This document shows, one piece after another, positions 8,991-18,930 of a DNA stretch of 64,000 nt (position 1 is its first letter; each line of letters opens with the position of its first letter). Source of the DNA: Pseudomonas anuradhapurensis (GTDB lineage: Bacteria; Pseudomonadota; Gammaproteobacteria; Pseudomonadales; Pseudomonadaceae). Both the position numbers and the translations under genes were made by a program. The notes under the pieces are model-generated. The model worked only from the letters and a program-made list of their open reading frames with translations, had not been told where the DNA came from and searched no databases. The stretch is taken from assembly GCF_014269225.2 (NCBI RefSeq), contig NZ_CP077097.1:2553001-2617000 (forward strand), written 5' to 3'.

Positions 8991-9117
8991 GGTAATCCTC
9001 GGCATGGCCGGCAGCTTATCAGGCGCGGCGCACCCATACAGTTTTTTCCGCTGGCTGTAACTTGACCGTCAGGCCCGTATCCGCCGCAATAGACGCCTGT
9101 TCGCCAGAGGAAAGACA

Positions 9118-9741
9118 ATGGACCTTTCAAGCCTGCTGCTGTTCATCCCCGCCTGCTTTGCCTTGAACATGGCACCGGGGCCGAACAACCTGCTGTCGCT
9201 GCACAACGCCAGCCGCTACGGCCTGCGCACGGCATGTGTGGCCGGTGGCGGGCGCATCGTCGCCTTCAGCGGCATGATCGCCCTGGCTGCCATGGGCCTG
9301 GCCGTGGTGCTGCATACCAGCGAGTACCTGTTTCTGGCCATCAAGGTGCTCGGGGCAGGGTACCTGTTCTACATCGCCTGGCAGCTGTGGCGGGCGCCGG
9401 TGGGCGAAGCGCTGGTGGCCGCAGATCACCCGCGCGGCACCTGGCGCCTGGCGCGCCAGGAGTTCTGGGTAGCAGCCGGCAACCCCAAGGCGATTCTGAT
9501 CTTCACCGCCTTCCTGCCGCAGTTCGTCTCGGTCGGCAGTGCCACGCCGGTGAGCGAGCAGTTCCTCTGGCTGGGGGTATTGTTCCTGCTGTTGGAGTGG
9601 GCCGCCATCGCCATCTACGCCGGCCTCGGTGCCTACCTGCAGCGCTGGTTCAGCCAGCCCGGCCCACGCCGGCTGTTCAACCGGATCAGCGCCTCCCTGC
9701 TGGGCTGTGCCGGCCTCGGCCTGCTGGCTGCGCGCCACTAG
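9118..9741 (+). CDS. LysE/RhtB-family amino-acid exporter (207 aa)
   Basis: Polytopic inner-membrane exporter. The family motif NMAPGPNNLLSLHNAS is at about residues 19-34, and hydrophobic segments span the protein with a conserved NPKAILIFTAFLPQF block in the middle. The Shine-Dalgarno AGAGGAAA is well placed before the ATG. Divergently transcribed from the AraC gene across 127 bp, the usual arrangement for a regulator and its exporter target. A second LysE paralogue lies on the other side of the same regulator. Confidence 0.9.
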   Translation: MDLSSLLLFIPACFALNMAPGPNNLLSLHNASRYGLRTACVAGGGRIVAFSGMIALAAMGLAVVLHTSEYLFLAIKVLGAGYLFYIAWQLWRAPVGEALVAADHPRGTWRLARQEFWVAAGNPKAILIFTAFLPQFVSVGSATPVSEQFLWLGVLFLLLEWAAIAIYAGLGAYLQRWFSQPGPRRLFNRISASLLGCAGLGLLAARH

Positions 9742-9748
9742 GCGGCCA

Positions 9749-10024
9749 TCAGTCGCGATAGAAGGTTTGCACCAGGTGATAGCCGAACTTGCTCTTGATC
9801 GGCCCGTGGACCACGCGCAGGGGCTTCTTGAAAATCACCTGGTCGATGGCGCCGACCATCTGCCCTGGGCGGATCTCGCCCAGGTCACCGCCGCGCTTGC
9901 CTGAGGGGCAGGTCGAGAATTTTTTTGCCAGGACGTCGAAAGCCTCGCCATTGGCGATGCGCTGCTTGAGCTTTTCGGCTTCGTCAGCGGTCTTGACCAG
10001 GATGTGGCGGGCTTGGGCTTTCAT
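9749..10024 (-). CDS. ppiC: Parvulin-type peptidyl-prolyl cis-trans isomerase (91 aa)
   Basis: Single-domain parvulin that isomerises Xaa-Pro bonds. It begins ARHILVK, has the active-site region STCPSGKRGGDLG with FxPGQMV-type continuation, and ends FGYHLVQ, all diagnostic of PpiC/Par10. No signal peptide, so cytosolic. It is a close relative of a second 93-residue parvulin at 20866-21147. Convergent with the LysE gene, 7 bp apart. A long inverted repeat follows upstream of its promoter. Confidence 0.92.
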   Translation of the reverse strand: MKAQARHILVKTADEAEKLKQRIANGEAFDVLAKKFSTCPSGKRGGDLGEIRPGQMVGAIDQVIFKKPLRVVHGPIKSKFGYHLVQTFYRD

Positions 10025-10107
10025 GGCAGTACAGTACCTGTGCTTCGCGAGTGCAAAAGGCGCACATTATGCCCGACTTACCCCGCTTGAAGCCATTACG
10101 CATGCCC

Positions 10108-10222
10108 TGTAGGAGCGGCCTTGCGTCGCGATGGGCTGCGCAGCGGCCCCAGGTTTTCAGCTCCGCGGCACAGATTGACGGGGCTGCTGCGCAGCCCATC
10201 GCGACGCAAGGCCGCTCCTACA
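10108..10222. repeat. P. putida-type long inverted repeat (REP pair)
   Basis: Begins TGTAGGAGCGGCCTTGCG and ends with the complementary CGCAAGGCCGCTCCTACA; the arms continue through TCGCGATGGGCTGCGC to a central AT-richer spacer. Same element as at 12231, 32264, 60123 and 62745. It fills the gap between the parvulin and the acetoacetyl-CoA synthetase. Confidence 0.85.
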
Positions 10223-10239
10223 ATTGCCAGGCATAAACG

Positions 10240-12192
<1,953 letters not shown>

Positions 12193-12230
12193 GCCGTACC
12201 TCCTGCTACTGCCAGATGTGGGCCTGAACC

Positions 12231-12345
12231 TGTAGGAGCGGCCTTGCGTCGCGATGGGCTGCGAAGCAGCCCCGACAATTTGTGCTGCGAAGCTGAAAAT
12301 CCGGGCCTGCTTCGCAGCCCATCGCGACGCAAGGCCGCTCCTACA
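12231..12345. repeat. P. putida-type long inverted repeat (REP pair)
   Basis: Arms TGTAGGAGCGGCCTTGCG and CGCAAGGCCGCTCCTACA, extended by TCGCGATGGGCTGCG. It lies between ecotin and the acetoacetyl-CoA synthetase and may insulate or end the ecotin transcript. Confidence 0.85.
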
Positions 12346-12356
12346 AGGAACGGTGT

Positions 12357-12836
12357 TTACTCTACTTTAGCCCTTTGCACGTCCTGCGATGCGCTCCAGA
12401 TGCGGTAGCGCACTTCGACATCCTTGGGCACATACACCACCACCGGCAGTTTGCTGTTGTAGCGCAGCATGAAGCCTTCACCGACCACCGGCACGAAGGC
12501 CTCGGTGTGCTTGCCATCCGGGCAGGCCATCAGGGTGCTGGCCGGGCCGCTGACCTTGTCCAGGCGGTAGTAGCTGTAACCCCAGCCTTCCAGGGTACGT
12601 TCTTCCAGGCTGCCGCCCAGGCGTTGACGGTTGCAGTCCACCTGCAGGGTCTTGCCGGCGAGGATTTCCAGTTGGTAGGCCGATTCATCGGCCTGAGCCG
12701 GCAGGTGAATGACTTGCCGGGTGAAGCCTTTTTCCGCCTCGGGGTAGGGCGCGACATCTTTCAGGCTGGTAGCTGACGCTTGCGTGGCAGCCGCCAGGGT
12801 CAGGGTCAGGATTGCGGTCATCGGGGTTGGGCGCAT
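12357..12836 (-). CDS. eco: Ecotin, periplasmic serine protease inhibitor (159 aa)
   Basis: Secreted dimeric inhibitor of trypsin-, chymotrypsin- and elastase-like proteases. Recognised from [35 protein letters not shown] and [11 protein letters not shown], the characteristic ecotin blocks. The reactive loop reads STLMACPDG with Met at P1, as in E. coli, and the two Cys that tie the loop (VDCN and MACP) are present. A signal peptide ends near ATQASA (about residue 22). The ATG at 12836 follows AGGAGG; the frame is open far upstream without meaning. It sits between two ketone-body genes but has no evident link with them. Confidence 0.95.
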   Translation of the reverse strand: MRPTPMTAILTLTLAAATQASATSLKDVAPYPEAEKGFTRQVIHLPAQADESAYQLEILAGKTLQVDCNRQRLGGSLEERTLEGWGYSYYRLDKVSGPASTLMACPDGKHTEAFVPVVGEGFMLRYNSKLPVVVYVPKDVEVRYRIWSASQDVQRAKVE

Positions 12837-12891
12837 AGGGCCTCCTTGCAGATAGACGAATGCCAGGCCAGCGCCAGGACCAGGCCGCCCG

Positions 12892-13662
12892 TCACTGGGC
12901 CAACCAGCCACCATCGACGTTCCACGCGGCACCGCGAACCTGGCTTGCGGCCTCGCTGCACAGGAATAGTACCAGCTCGCCCAGGTGCTCGGGGGTAACG
13001 AAGGCCAGTGAGGGTTGCTTTTCAGCCAGCAGATCATGTTGCGCTTGTAGCGGATCGCCGCCGTTGGCGGCACGATCGTCGATCTGCTTCTGCACCAGCG
13101 GGGTCAGCACCCAGCCTGGGCAGATGGCATTGCAGGTGACGTTGCTGGTGGCGGTTTCCAGGCCCACCACCTTGGTCAGGCCGACCACGCCGTGCTTGGC
13201 CGCCACATAGGCCGCCTTGCCGGTCGAGCCGACCAGGCCATGCACCGAAGCGATGTTGATGATGCGTCCCCAGTTGCGGGTGCGCATGCCAGGCAAGGCC
13301 AGCCGTGTACCGTGAAACACGGCTGACAGGTTGAGGGCGATGATCTTGTCCCAGCTTTCTGGCGGAAACTGCTCCACCGGCGCCACATGCTGGATCCCGG
13401 CGTTGTTGACGAGGATGTCGACGCCGCCGAACGCCTGCTCGGCCTGGGTGAACAGCGCCTCGATCTGGGCCACGTCCGACAGGTCGGCCGGGTGATGGAC
13501 CCCCTTCACCCCGTACCGGGCGATCTCGGCCAGCGCCGCCGTCGGGTCGCCAAAGCCATTGAGCACGATGTTGGCGCCCGCGCGGGCCAGCACCTGGGCA
13601 ATGCCCAGGCCGATGCCGCTGGTCGAACCGGTCACGAGTGCAGTCTTGCCGTTGAGGGTCAT
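12892..13662 (-). CDS. hbdH: 3-hydroxybutyrate dehydrogenase (SDR, 256 aa)
   Basis: NAD-dependent oxidation of D-3-hydroxybutyrate to acetoacetate. Classical SDR signatures: the cofactor loop TGSTSGIG at 11-18, NNAG at about 86-89, and the catalytic set Ser139, Tyr152, Lys156 (YVAAK). The long C-terminal part VQKQIDDRA and the ending VDGGWLAQ are typical of bacterial 3-hydroxybutyrate dehydrogenases. The ATG at 13662 follows AAGGAG; the upstream ATG in frame lacks this. It starts 10 bp after the GntP permease and is surely co-transcribed with it. Confidence 0.93.
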   Translation of the reverse strand: MTLNGKTALVTGSTSGIGLGIAQVLARAGANIVLNGFGDPTAALAEIARYGVKGVHHPADLSDVAQIEALFTQAEQAFGGVDILVNNAGIQHVAPVEQFPPESWDKIIALNLSAVFHGTRLALPGMRTRNWGRIINIASVHGLVGSTGKAAYVAAKHGVVGLTKVVGLETATSNVTCNAICPGWVLTPLVQKQIDDRAANGGDPLQAQHDLLAEKQPSLAFVTPEHLGELVLFLCSEAASQVRGAAWNVDGGWLAQ

Positions 13663-13672
13663 GCAATGCTCC

Positions 13673-15064
13673 TTAGACGATACCAGTGGCATAGAACGTG
13701 GCGATGACCACGAACACCGCCAGGGTCTTGATCAGGGTAATACCGAAAATATCCTTGTAAGCCTCGCGGTGGGTCAGCCCGGTCACCGCCAGCAAGGTGA
13801 TGACTGCGCCATTGTGCGGCAGGGTGTCCATGCCGCCGCTGGCCATGGCCGCTACCCGGTGCAGCACTTCCAGCGGAATGTTGGCGGCATTGGCCGCGGC
13901 GATGAAACTGTCGCCCATGGCCGCCAGGGCGATGCTCATGCCGCCCGAGGCAGACCCGGTGATACCGGCCAGCAAGGTCACGGTGATGGCCTCGTTGACC
14001 AGCGGGTTGGGGATGCCGCGCAGGGCGTCGGCCAGTACCAGGAAGCCCGGCAGCGAGGCGATCACCGCACCAAAACCGTATTCCGAGGCGGTGTTCATGG
14101 CTGCCAGCAAGGCGCCGGCCACGGCACTCTTGCTGCCTTCGGCCAGGCGTGTGCGAATGGCGCCGAAGGCACACACCAAAACCATCAGGATGCCCACCAG
14201 CAAGGCCGCCTGCACCGCCCAGATCGCCGTCAGCTTGGCCACGTCGCTTTGCACCGGCGCGCTCATGCCGGGCAGCTGCAGGCTGTGGCTGGGGCCGTAC
14301 CATTGCGGGATCCAGTGGGTGAAGAGCAGGTTCATAACGCCCACCAGCAGCAGCGGCGACAAGGCCAGCCAGGGGTTGGGCAAGGCCAGGTCGGCGGCGG
14401 TTTCCGGTTCGTTGCGCAAGTTGCTGCCGTAGCCTTCACCGGCACGTTGCGCCTTGTTGCGCTGGCGCTGCAGGTAGGCCATGCCCGCACAGAACACGAA
14501 CAGCGTGCCGATCAGGCCCAGCCAGGGCGCGGCCCAGGCAGTGGTGTTGAAGAAGGTGCTGGGGATGATGTTCTGGATCTGCGGGGTGCCGGGCAGGGCG
14601 TCCATGGTGAACGAGAATGCGCCCAGGGCGATGGTGGCCGGAATCAGTCGTTTGGGGATGTTGCTCTGGCGGAACATCTCGGCGGCGAACGGGTACACCG
14701 CGAACACCACCACGAATAGCGAAACACCGCCGTAGGTGAGCAGGGCGCAGACCAGCACGATCACCAGCATCGCCTGGCGGGTGCCGAGCACGCGGATGGC
14801 CGCGGCGACGATCGAGCGGGAGAAGCCCGACAGCTCGATCAGCTTGCCGAACACCGCCCCCAGCAGGAACACCGGGAAGTAGAGTTTGATGAAACCGACC
14901 ATTTTTTCCATGAACACCCCGGTGAAAGCAGGCGCTACGGCAGACGGGTCGGTGAGCAGCACGGCGCCGAGGGCGGCGATCGGGGCGAAGAGGATTACGC
15001 TGTAGCCACGGTAGGCGGCGAGCATCAGCAGGGCCAAGGCGGCGAGGGCGATGAGCACGGTCAT
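13673..15064 (-). CDS. GntP-family permease, probable 3-hydroxybutyrate uptake (463 aa)
   Basis: Polytopic inner-membrane transporter of the GntP/CitM-like ion transporter superfamily, with about 12 hydrophobic segments and family-type glycine-rich helices (TGSASGGMSIALAAMG). GntP relatives carry gluconate or other hydroxy acids; its position directly before 3-hydroxybutyrate dehydrogenase and after a sigma-54 activator points to D-3-hydroxybutyrate (inference). The start MTVLIALAALALL is supported by GGAG-type sequence just upstream. A -24/-12 promoter lies 50 bp before the start codon. Confidence 0.88.
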   Translation of the reverse strand: MTVLIALAALALLMLAAYRGYSVILFAPIAALGAVLLTDPSAVAPAFTGVFMEKMVGFIKLYFPVFLLGAVFGKLIELSGFSRSIVAAAIRVLGTRQAMLVIVLVCALLTYGGVSLFVVVFAVYPFAAEMFRQSNIPKRLIPATIALGAFSFTMDALPGTPQIQNIIPSTFFNTTAWAAPWLGLIGTLFVFCAGMAYLQRQRNKAQRAGEGYGSNLRNEPETAADLALPNPWLALSPLLLVGVMNLLFTHWIPQWYGPSHSLQLPGMSAPVQSDVAKLTAIWAVQAALLVGILMVLVCAFGAIRTRLAEGSKSAVAGALLAAMNTASEYGFGAVIASLPGFLVLADALRGIPNPLVNEAITVTLLAGITGSASGGMSIALAAMGDSFIAAANAANIPLEVLHRVAAMASGGMDTLPHNGAVITLLAVTGLTHREAYKDIFGITLIKTLAVFVVIATFYATGIV

Positions 15065-15113
15065 CGGGGTGGGTCTCCTGGGTGAGTCTTGTTTTTATCG
15101 GTGCCCAGGCATT

Positions 15114-15129
15114 AGCGGGAATCGTGCCA
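15114..15129 (-). promoter_or_regulatory. Sigma-54 (-24/-12) promoter for the permease-dehydrogenase operon
   Basis: On the minus strand the sequence TGGCACGATTCCCGCT has the invariant GG and GC exactly 10 bases apart and a perfect -24 TGGCACG half; the -12 half is CCGC instead of TTGC. The predicted start of transcription would be about 39 bases before the permease ATG. The neighbouring regulator is an RpoN-dependent activator, which supports the call. Confidence 0.75.
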
Positions 15130-15180
15130 GTTTCTAAGTTATTGAATTTTATGGTTAATTTGTTTTTAACTTGGTTTTTG

Positions 15181-15194
15181 TCTCTGATTTGAGA
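15181..15194. promoter_or_regulatory. Candidate activator binding site (inverted repeat), proximal
   Basis: TCTCTGATTTGAGA, an imperfect palindrome with TCTC/GAGA ends, 52 bp upstream of the -24 box. The same arrangement recurs at 15327-15340. Candidate upstream activating site for the adjacent sigma-54 activator. Confidence 0.45.
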
Positions 15195-15216
15195 TTTTTC
15201 TGACCGCTTTGCGGCC

Positions 15217-15283
15217 ATCGCGACGCAAGGCCGCTCCTACACAGACACCGCGATAACCTGTAGGGGCGGCCTCATGTCGCGAT
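15217..15283. repeat. Inward-facing pair of REP half-sites
   Basis: ATCGCGACGCAAGGCCGC (ending TCCTACA at 15241) followed by a diverged copy TGTAGGGGCGGCCTCATG to 15283. The two half-sites are arranged in the opposite order to the other repeats in the window. It sits between the two candidate activator sites. Confidence 0.65.
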
Positions 15284-15326
15284 CGTGGGCGCAGCTTTCG
15301 CAGCAATCTCCAGATAGAAAAGAAAG

Positions 15327-15340
15327 TCTCAAATTAGAGA
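15327..15340. promoter_or_regulatory. Candidate activator binding site (inverted repeat), distal
   Basis: TCTCAAATTAGAGA, an almost perfect palindrome with the same TCTC-N6-GAGA plan as the site at 15181. It covers the stop codon of the activator gene, about 200 bp upstream of the sigma-54 promoter. Confidence 0.45.
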
Positions 15341-16716
15341 CCAAGCGCTACCATCTTCTTGTACAAGGTCGATCGACCCAGCCCCAACGCGGCTGCAGCC
15401 TCTGGCACATTTCCTTCATGCTCGGCCAGTGCCCTGGCAATCAACTCGCGCTCGAACTGCGCACAGGCCTCACGATAGCTCTGGCGCACGGGCGCCTCCG
15501 CCGCCGGGCACAACGGCCCCAACGCCGTACGCAGGTCGCCAGCCCCGAGCCGCGGCTGGTCTGCCAGCAAGGCGGCCCGCTCCAGCACATTGCGCAATTC
15601 GCGGATATTCCCCGGCCAGGCATGTCGCGCCAGCAGTTGCTGCGCTTCAGGCTCCAGCTCGTACTGGCTGCCGAGCTCGCTGAGGATGGCCTCGCACAGT
15701 GCCGGCAGGTCCTCCAGCCGTTGTCGCAGCGGTGGCACCTCGATCGGTAGCACGTTGAGCCGGTAATACAGGTCGGCACGGAACGCGCCGCGGGCGATGG
15801 CGGCCTGCAGGTCGATCGAGGTGGCGGCTATGATGCGCACGTCGCTGCGCAGCATCTGGTTGGAACCAACCGGTTCGTATTCCTTCTCCTGCAGCACGCG
15901 CAACAGCTTGCTTTGCAGCGCCAGCGGCATGTCACCGATCTCGTCGAGAAACAGCGTGCCGCCTTCGGCCAGTTGCAGCTTGCCACTGCGGCCCTTGCGG
16001 TCGGCGCCAGTGAAGGCGCCGGGGGCGGTACCGAAGAATTCGGCCTCCAGCAGCGTTTCCGGGATCGCTGCGCTGTTGATGCTGACAAAGGCCTTGTGCG
16101 CGCGCGCCGATGCTGCGTGGATGGCGTGGGCCAGCAGCTCCTTGCCGGTGCCGGTTTCGCCCAGCAGCAACACCGGCGAATCACTGCTGGCGCCACGCCG
16201 GGCGCGGCGCTTGGCCTCCAGGCTGGCAGCGCTGCTGCCAACGAACTGGGCGAAGCTGTATTTGGCCTGGCGGGCGCGTAGCTGCGAGCGGGTCGAGGCC
16301 AGTTCCTGCTGCATGCTGGAGTAGCGTTTGAGCAGGGGCGACAAGCTGCGCAGTTGATCGAACAGGGCAAAGCCGATGGCACCGATCAGCGTGCCCTGGT
16401 CATCGTGGATGGGCAGGCGCATGACCACCAGCGGCTCGTTGGAGGTATCGAGCATGTCGAGCAGGATCGGCCGGCCATTGTTCACCACCTCGCGCATCAG
16501 GCTACCCGGTATCACTGCCTCGCACGGCTGGCCGATGGCGCCGGCGGCATCGGCCAGGCCAAAACGCCGGGCATAGCGTTCGTTCATCCACACGATGCGT
16601 GCCTGGCGGTCGACGATCACCGTGCCTTCGCTGGACTGTTCGATGATCTCGAACAGCGAGCGGATCGCCAGTTGCCGTACCTGGGGGTAGTCCTTGAGGC
16701 TGTCGCTGTCGTGCAT
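15334..16716 (-). CDS. Sigma-54-dependent Fis-family activator with PAS domain (460 aa)
   Basis: Enhancer-binding protein that activates RpoN promoters by ATP hydrolysis. The N-terminal PAS sensor is at about residues 20-125 (GTVIVDRQARIVWMNERYARRFG). The AAA+ domain (about 155-385) has Walker A GETGTGKE at 186-193, the sigma-54 contact loop GAFTGA at 233-238, and Walker B LFLDEIGDMP. The C-terminal Fis-type helix-turn-helix (EAAAALGLGRSTLYKKM) is complete. It is upstream of, and on the same strand as, the permease and dehydrogenase genes, so it is the likely activator of 3-hydroxybutyrate use; the PAS ligand is unknown. Confidence 0.92.
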   Translation of the reverse strand: MHDSDSLKDYPQVRQLAIRSLFEIIEQSSEGTVIVDRQARIVWMNERYARRFGLADAAGAIGQPCEAVIPGSLMREVVNNGRPILLDMLDTSNEPLVVMRLPIHDDQGTLIGAIGFALFDQLRSLSPLLKRYSSMQQELASTRSQLRARQAKYSFAQFVGSSAASLEAKRRARRGASSDSPVLLLGETGTGKELLAHAIHAASARAHKAFVSINSAAIPETLLEAEFFGTAPGAFTGADRKGRSGKLQLAEGGTLFLDEIGDMPLALQSKLLRVLQEKEYEPVGSNQMLRSDVRIIAATSIDLQAAIARGAFRADLYYRLNVLPIEVPPLRQRLEDLPALCEAILSELGSQYELEPEAQQLLARHAWPGNIRELRNVLERAALLADQPRLGAGDLRTALGPLCPAAEAPVRQSYREACAQFERELIARALAEHEGNVPEAAAALGLGRSTLYKKMVALGL

Positions 16717-16749
16717 GGGTCAAGTTCCGAATCATGTAAAAGCAGTGCC

Positions 16750-16843
16750 GGCCTGTTCACGGGTAAACCCGTTCCCGCCGGCTCAACGTGAAGGCTGAAT
16801 TCCGTGGGATACCTGTGGCAGCGGGTTTACCCGCGAACAGGCC
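16750..16843. repeat. Inverted repeat, GGCCTGTTC...GAACAGGCC type
   Basis: Arms GGCCTGTTCACGGGTAAACC and the complement around GGTTTACCCGCGAACAGGCC (one base different), with a ~50-base spacer. A different repeat class from the TGTAGGAGCGG family; the GCGGGTTTACCCGCG core is another common P. putida form. It fills the gap between the activator promoter and the transporter operon end. Confidence 0.7.
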
Positions 16844-16855
16844 AGGCTTGAAAGC

Positions 16856-17872
16856 CTACCCTCTGGGGTCGAACGCCTCGCGCAAGGCATCGCCGATAAA
16901 CACCAGCAACGACAGGATCACCGCCAGTGCAAAGAACGCGGTAAAGCCCAGCCACGGCGCCTCCAGGTGTTGCTTGCCCTGGGTCACCAGCTCACCCAGC
17001 GAAGCGCTCCCGGCCGGCATGCCGAAGCCGAGAAAATCCAGTGCCGTCAGGGTCGTGATCGCCCCGGTCAGCATGAACGGTACATAGGTGAGCGTGGCGT
17101 TCATCGCATTGGGCAGTATGTGCCGCAGCATCACCTGGTTGTCCGGCAACCCCAGCGCCCGAGCCGCCTTGACGTATTCCAGGTTGCGCCCGCGCAGGAA
17201 CTCGGCGCGCACCACATCGACCAGGGTCAGCCAGGAAAACAGCGCCATGATCCCCAGCAACCACCAGAAGTCCGGTTCGACAAAGCCGCTGAGGATGATC
17301 AGCAGGTACAGCACCGGCAGCCCCGACCATACCTCCAGCAGGCGCTGCCCGAGCAGGTCGACCCAGCCGCCGTGGTAGCCCTGCAGGGCGCCGGCCGCCA
17401 CGCCGATGAGGACGCTGACCACGGTCAGGGCAAAGGCGAACAGCAACGATACCCGAGTGCCATACAACACACGGGCCAGCACGTCGCGGCCCTGGTCGTC
17501 GGTGCCCAGCCAGTTGCTGGGGCTGGGCGGGCTGGGCGTGGGTACCTGCAAGTCGTAGTTGGGCGTATCGGCACTGAACGGGATGGGCGCGAACAGCATC
17601 CAGCCGCCCTGGTCGGCGATCAGTTGGCGCACGTAGGCGCTGCGGTAATCCGGCTGGAACGGCAGCTGGCCGCCGAACTGCTGTTCGCTGTAGCGCTTGA
17701 GCGCCGGCACGTACAATTCACCCTTGTAGCCCAGCAGCAGCGGCTTGTCGTTGGCCACCAGTTCGGCACCCAGGCTCAGTAGCAGCAGGCAGGCGAACAG
17801 CCACAGCGAGACCCAGCCAAGGCGGTTGCGGCGAAAGCGTTGCAGGCGACGGCGCGATACCGGTGAAAGCAT
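16856..17872 (-). CDS. yejE: ABC transporter permease, YejE-like (338 aa)
   Basis: Inner-membrane permease of the peptide/microcin C class. An N-terminal helix and a long periplasmic stretch that mentions the family pattern (YRSAYVRQLI, NWLGTDDQGRDVLARVLYGTRVSL) are followed by five more helices and the EAA loop (EYVKAARALGLPDNQVMLRHILPNA). This resembles YejE and OppC. Its ATG shares one base with the stop of the upstream permease gene (TGATG). It is the last gene of the operon; no ATP-binding subunit follows, only a repeat and an unrelated regulator. Confidence 0.88.
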   Translation of the reverse strand: MLSPVSRRRLQRFRRNRLGWVSLWLFACLLLLSLGAELVANDKPLLLGYKGELYVPALKRYSEQQFGGQLPFQPDYRSAYVRQLIADQGGWMLFAPIPFSADTPNYDLQVPTPSPPSPSNWLGTDDQGRDVLARVLYGTRVSLLFAFALTVVSVLIGVAAGALQGYHGGWVDLLGQRLLEVWSGLPVLYLLIILSGFVEPDFWWLLGIMALFSWLTLVDVVRAEFLRGRNLEYVKAARALGLPDNQVMLRHILPNAMNATLTYVPFMLTGAITTLTALDFLGFGMPAGSASLGELVTQGKQHLEAPWLGFTAFFALAVILSLLVFIGDALREAFDPRG

Positions 17873-18930
17873 CAGTGCGCCCTCGTGTCGAAGTCGATAC
17901 GCGGGTCGAGCAAGGTATACGACAGGTCGCCGATCAGGCGGATCAACAGGCCCGCCAGGGTAAAGATGAACAGCGTGCCGAACACCACCGGGTAATCGCG
18001 CGATAGCGCCGCGTCATAGCTCATGCGGCCCAGGCCATCGAGCGAGAAGATCACCTCGATCAGCAACGAGCCGGCGAAGAACACCGTGATCAACGCCTGC
18101 GGCAACCCGGCCACTACCAGCAGCATGGCATTGCGCAGCACATGGCCATACAGCACCCGGCGCTCGCTCAGGCCCTTGGCGCGGGCGGTGACCACGTATT
18201 GCCGGGCAATCTCGTCGAGGAAGGCGTTCTTGGTCAGCAGGGTCAGGGTGGCGAAGCCGCCGATGACCAAGGCGCCGACCGGTAGCACCAGGTGCCAGAA
18301 GTAGTCTGCCACCTGGCCCAGCAGGCTGAGTTCGTCGAAGTTGTCCGAAACCAGGCCGCGCACCGGGAACCAGTTGAGCGAGGTGCCGCCGGCGAACACC
18401 ACGATCAGCAGCAGGGCGAACAGGAACGAGGGCAGGGCGTAGCCGACCACGATCAGCGCGCTGCTCCAGGCATCGAAGCGGCTGCCATGGCGTACCGCCT
18501 TGCGGATGCCCAGCGGGATCGAGACCAGGTAGGTGATCAGCGTGGCCCACAAGCCCAGCGACAGGGTAACCGGCAGCTTGTCGAGGATCAGCTGGGTGAC
18601 CTTGGCGCCGCGGAAGAAGCTGTTGCCGAAGTCCAGCCGGGCGTATTGGCCGAGCATCAGCCACAGGCGCTCGGGGGCGCTCTTGTCGAAGCCGTATTGG
18701 CGCTTGATCTCTTCGATCAGTTTCGGGTCCAGGCCGCGGCTGGCGCGGGACTCGCCATGCACCACCTCGGCGCGGGCAGCGGGCGCACCGGCGCCAAGGC
18801 CTTGCAGGCGCGCCACCGCCTGTTCCACCGGGCCGCCCGGTGCCGCCTGGACGATGGCGAAGTTGACCAGCAGGATCGCCAACAACGTCGGGATGATCAG
18901 CAACAGGCGCCGCAGAATGTAGCTGGTCAT
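17872..18930 (-). CDS. yejB: ABC transporter permease, YejB-like (352 aa)
   Basis: First permease of the importer. N-terminal helix ([23 protein letters not shown]), then the YejB-type extension with [13 protein letters not shown] and [20 protein letters not shown], then the membrane domain with EAA loop ([27 protein letters not shown], shortened here for brevity as residues about 250-275). The ATG at 18930 overlaps the stop of the binding-protein gene (ATGA); the longer frame upstream lies within that gene and is not used. It pairs with YejE to form the membrane pore. Confidence 0.88.
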   Translation of the reverse strand: MTSYILRRLLLIIPTLLAILLVNFAIVQAAPGGPVEQAVARLQGLGAGAPAARAEVVHGESRASRGLDPKLIEEIKRQYGFDKSAPERLWLMLGQYARLDFGNSFFRGAKVTQLILDKLPVTLSLGLWATLITYLVSIPLGIRKAVRHGSRFDAWSSALIVVGYALPSFLFALLLIVVFAGGTSLNWFPVRGLVSDNFDELSLLGQVADYFWHLVLPVGALVIGGFATLTLLTKNAFLDEIARQYVVTARAKGLSERRVLYGHVLRNAMLLVVAGLPQALITVFFAGSLLIEVIFSLDGLGRMSYDAALSRDYPVVFGTLFIFTLAGLLIRLIGDLSYTLLDPRIDFDTRAH

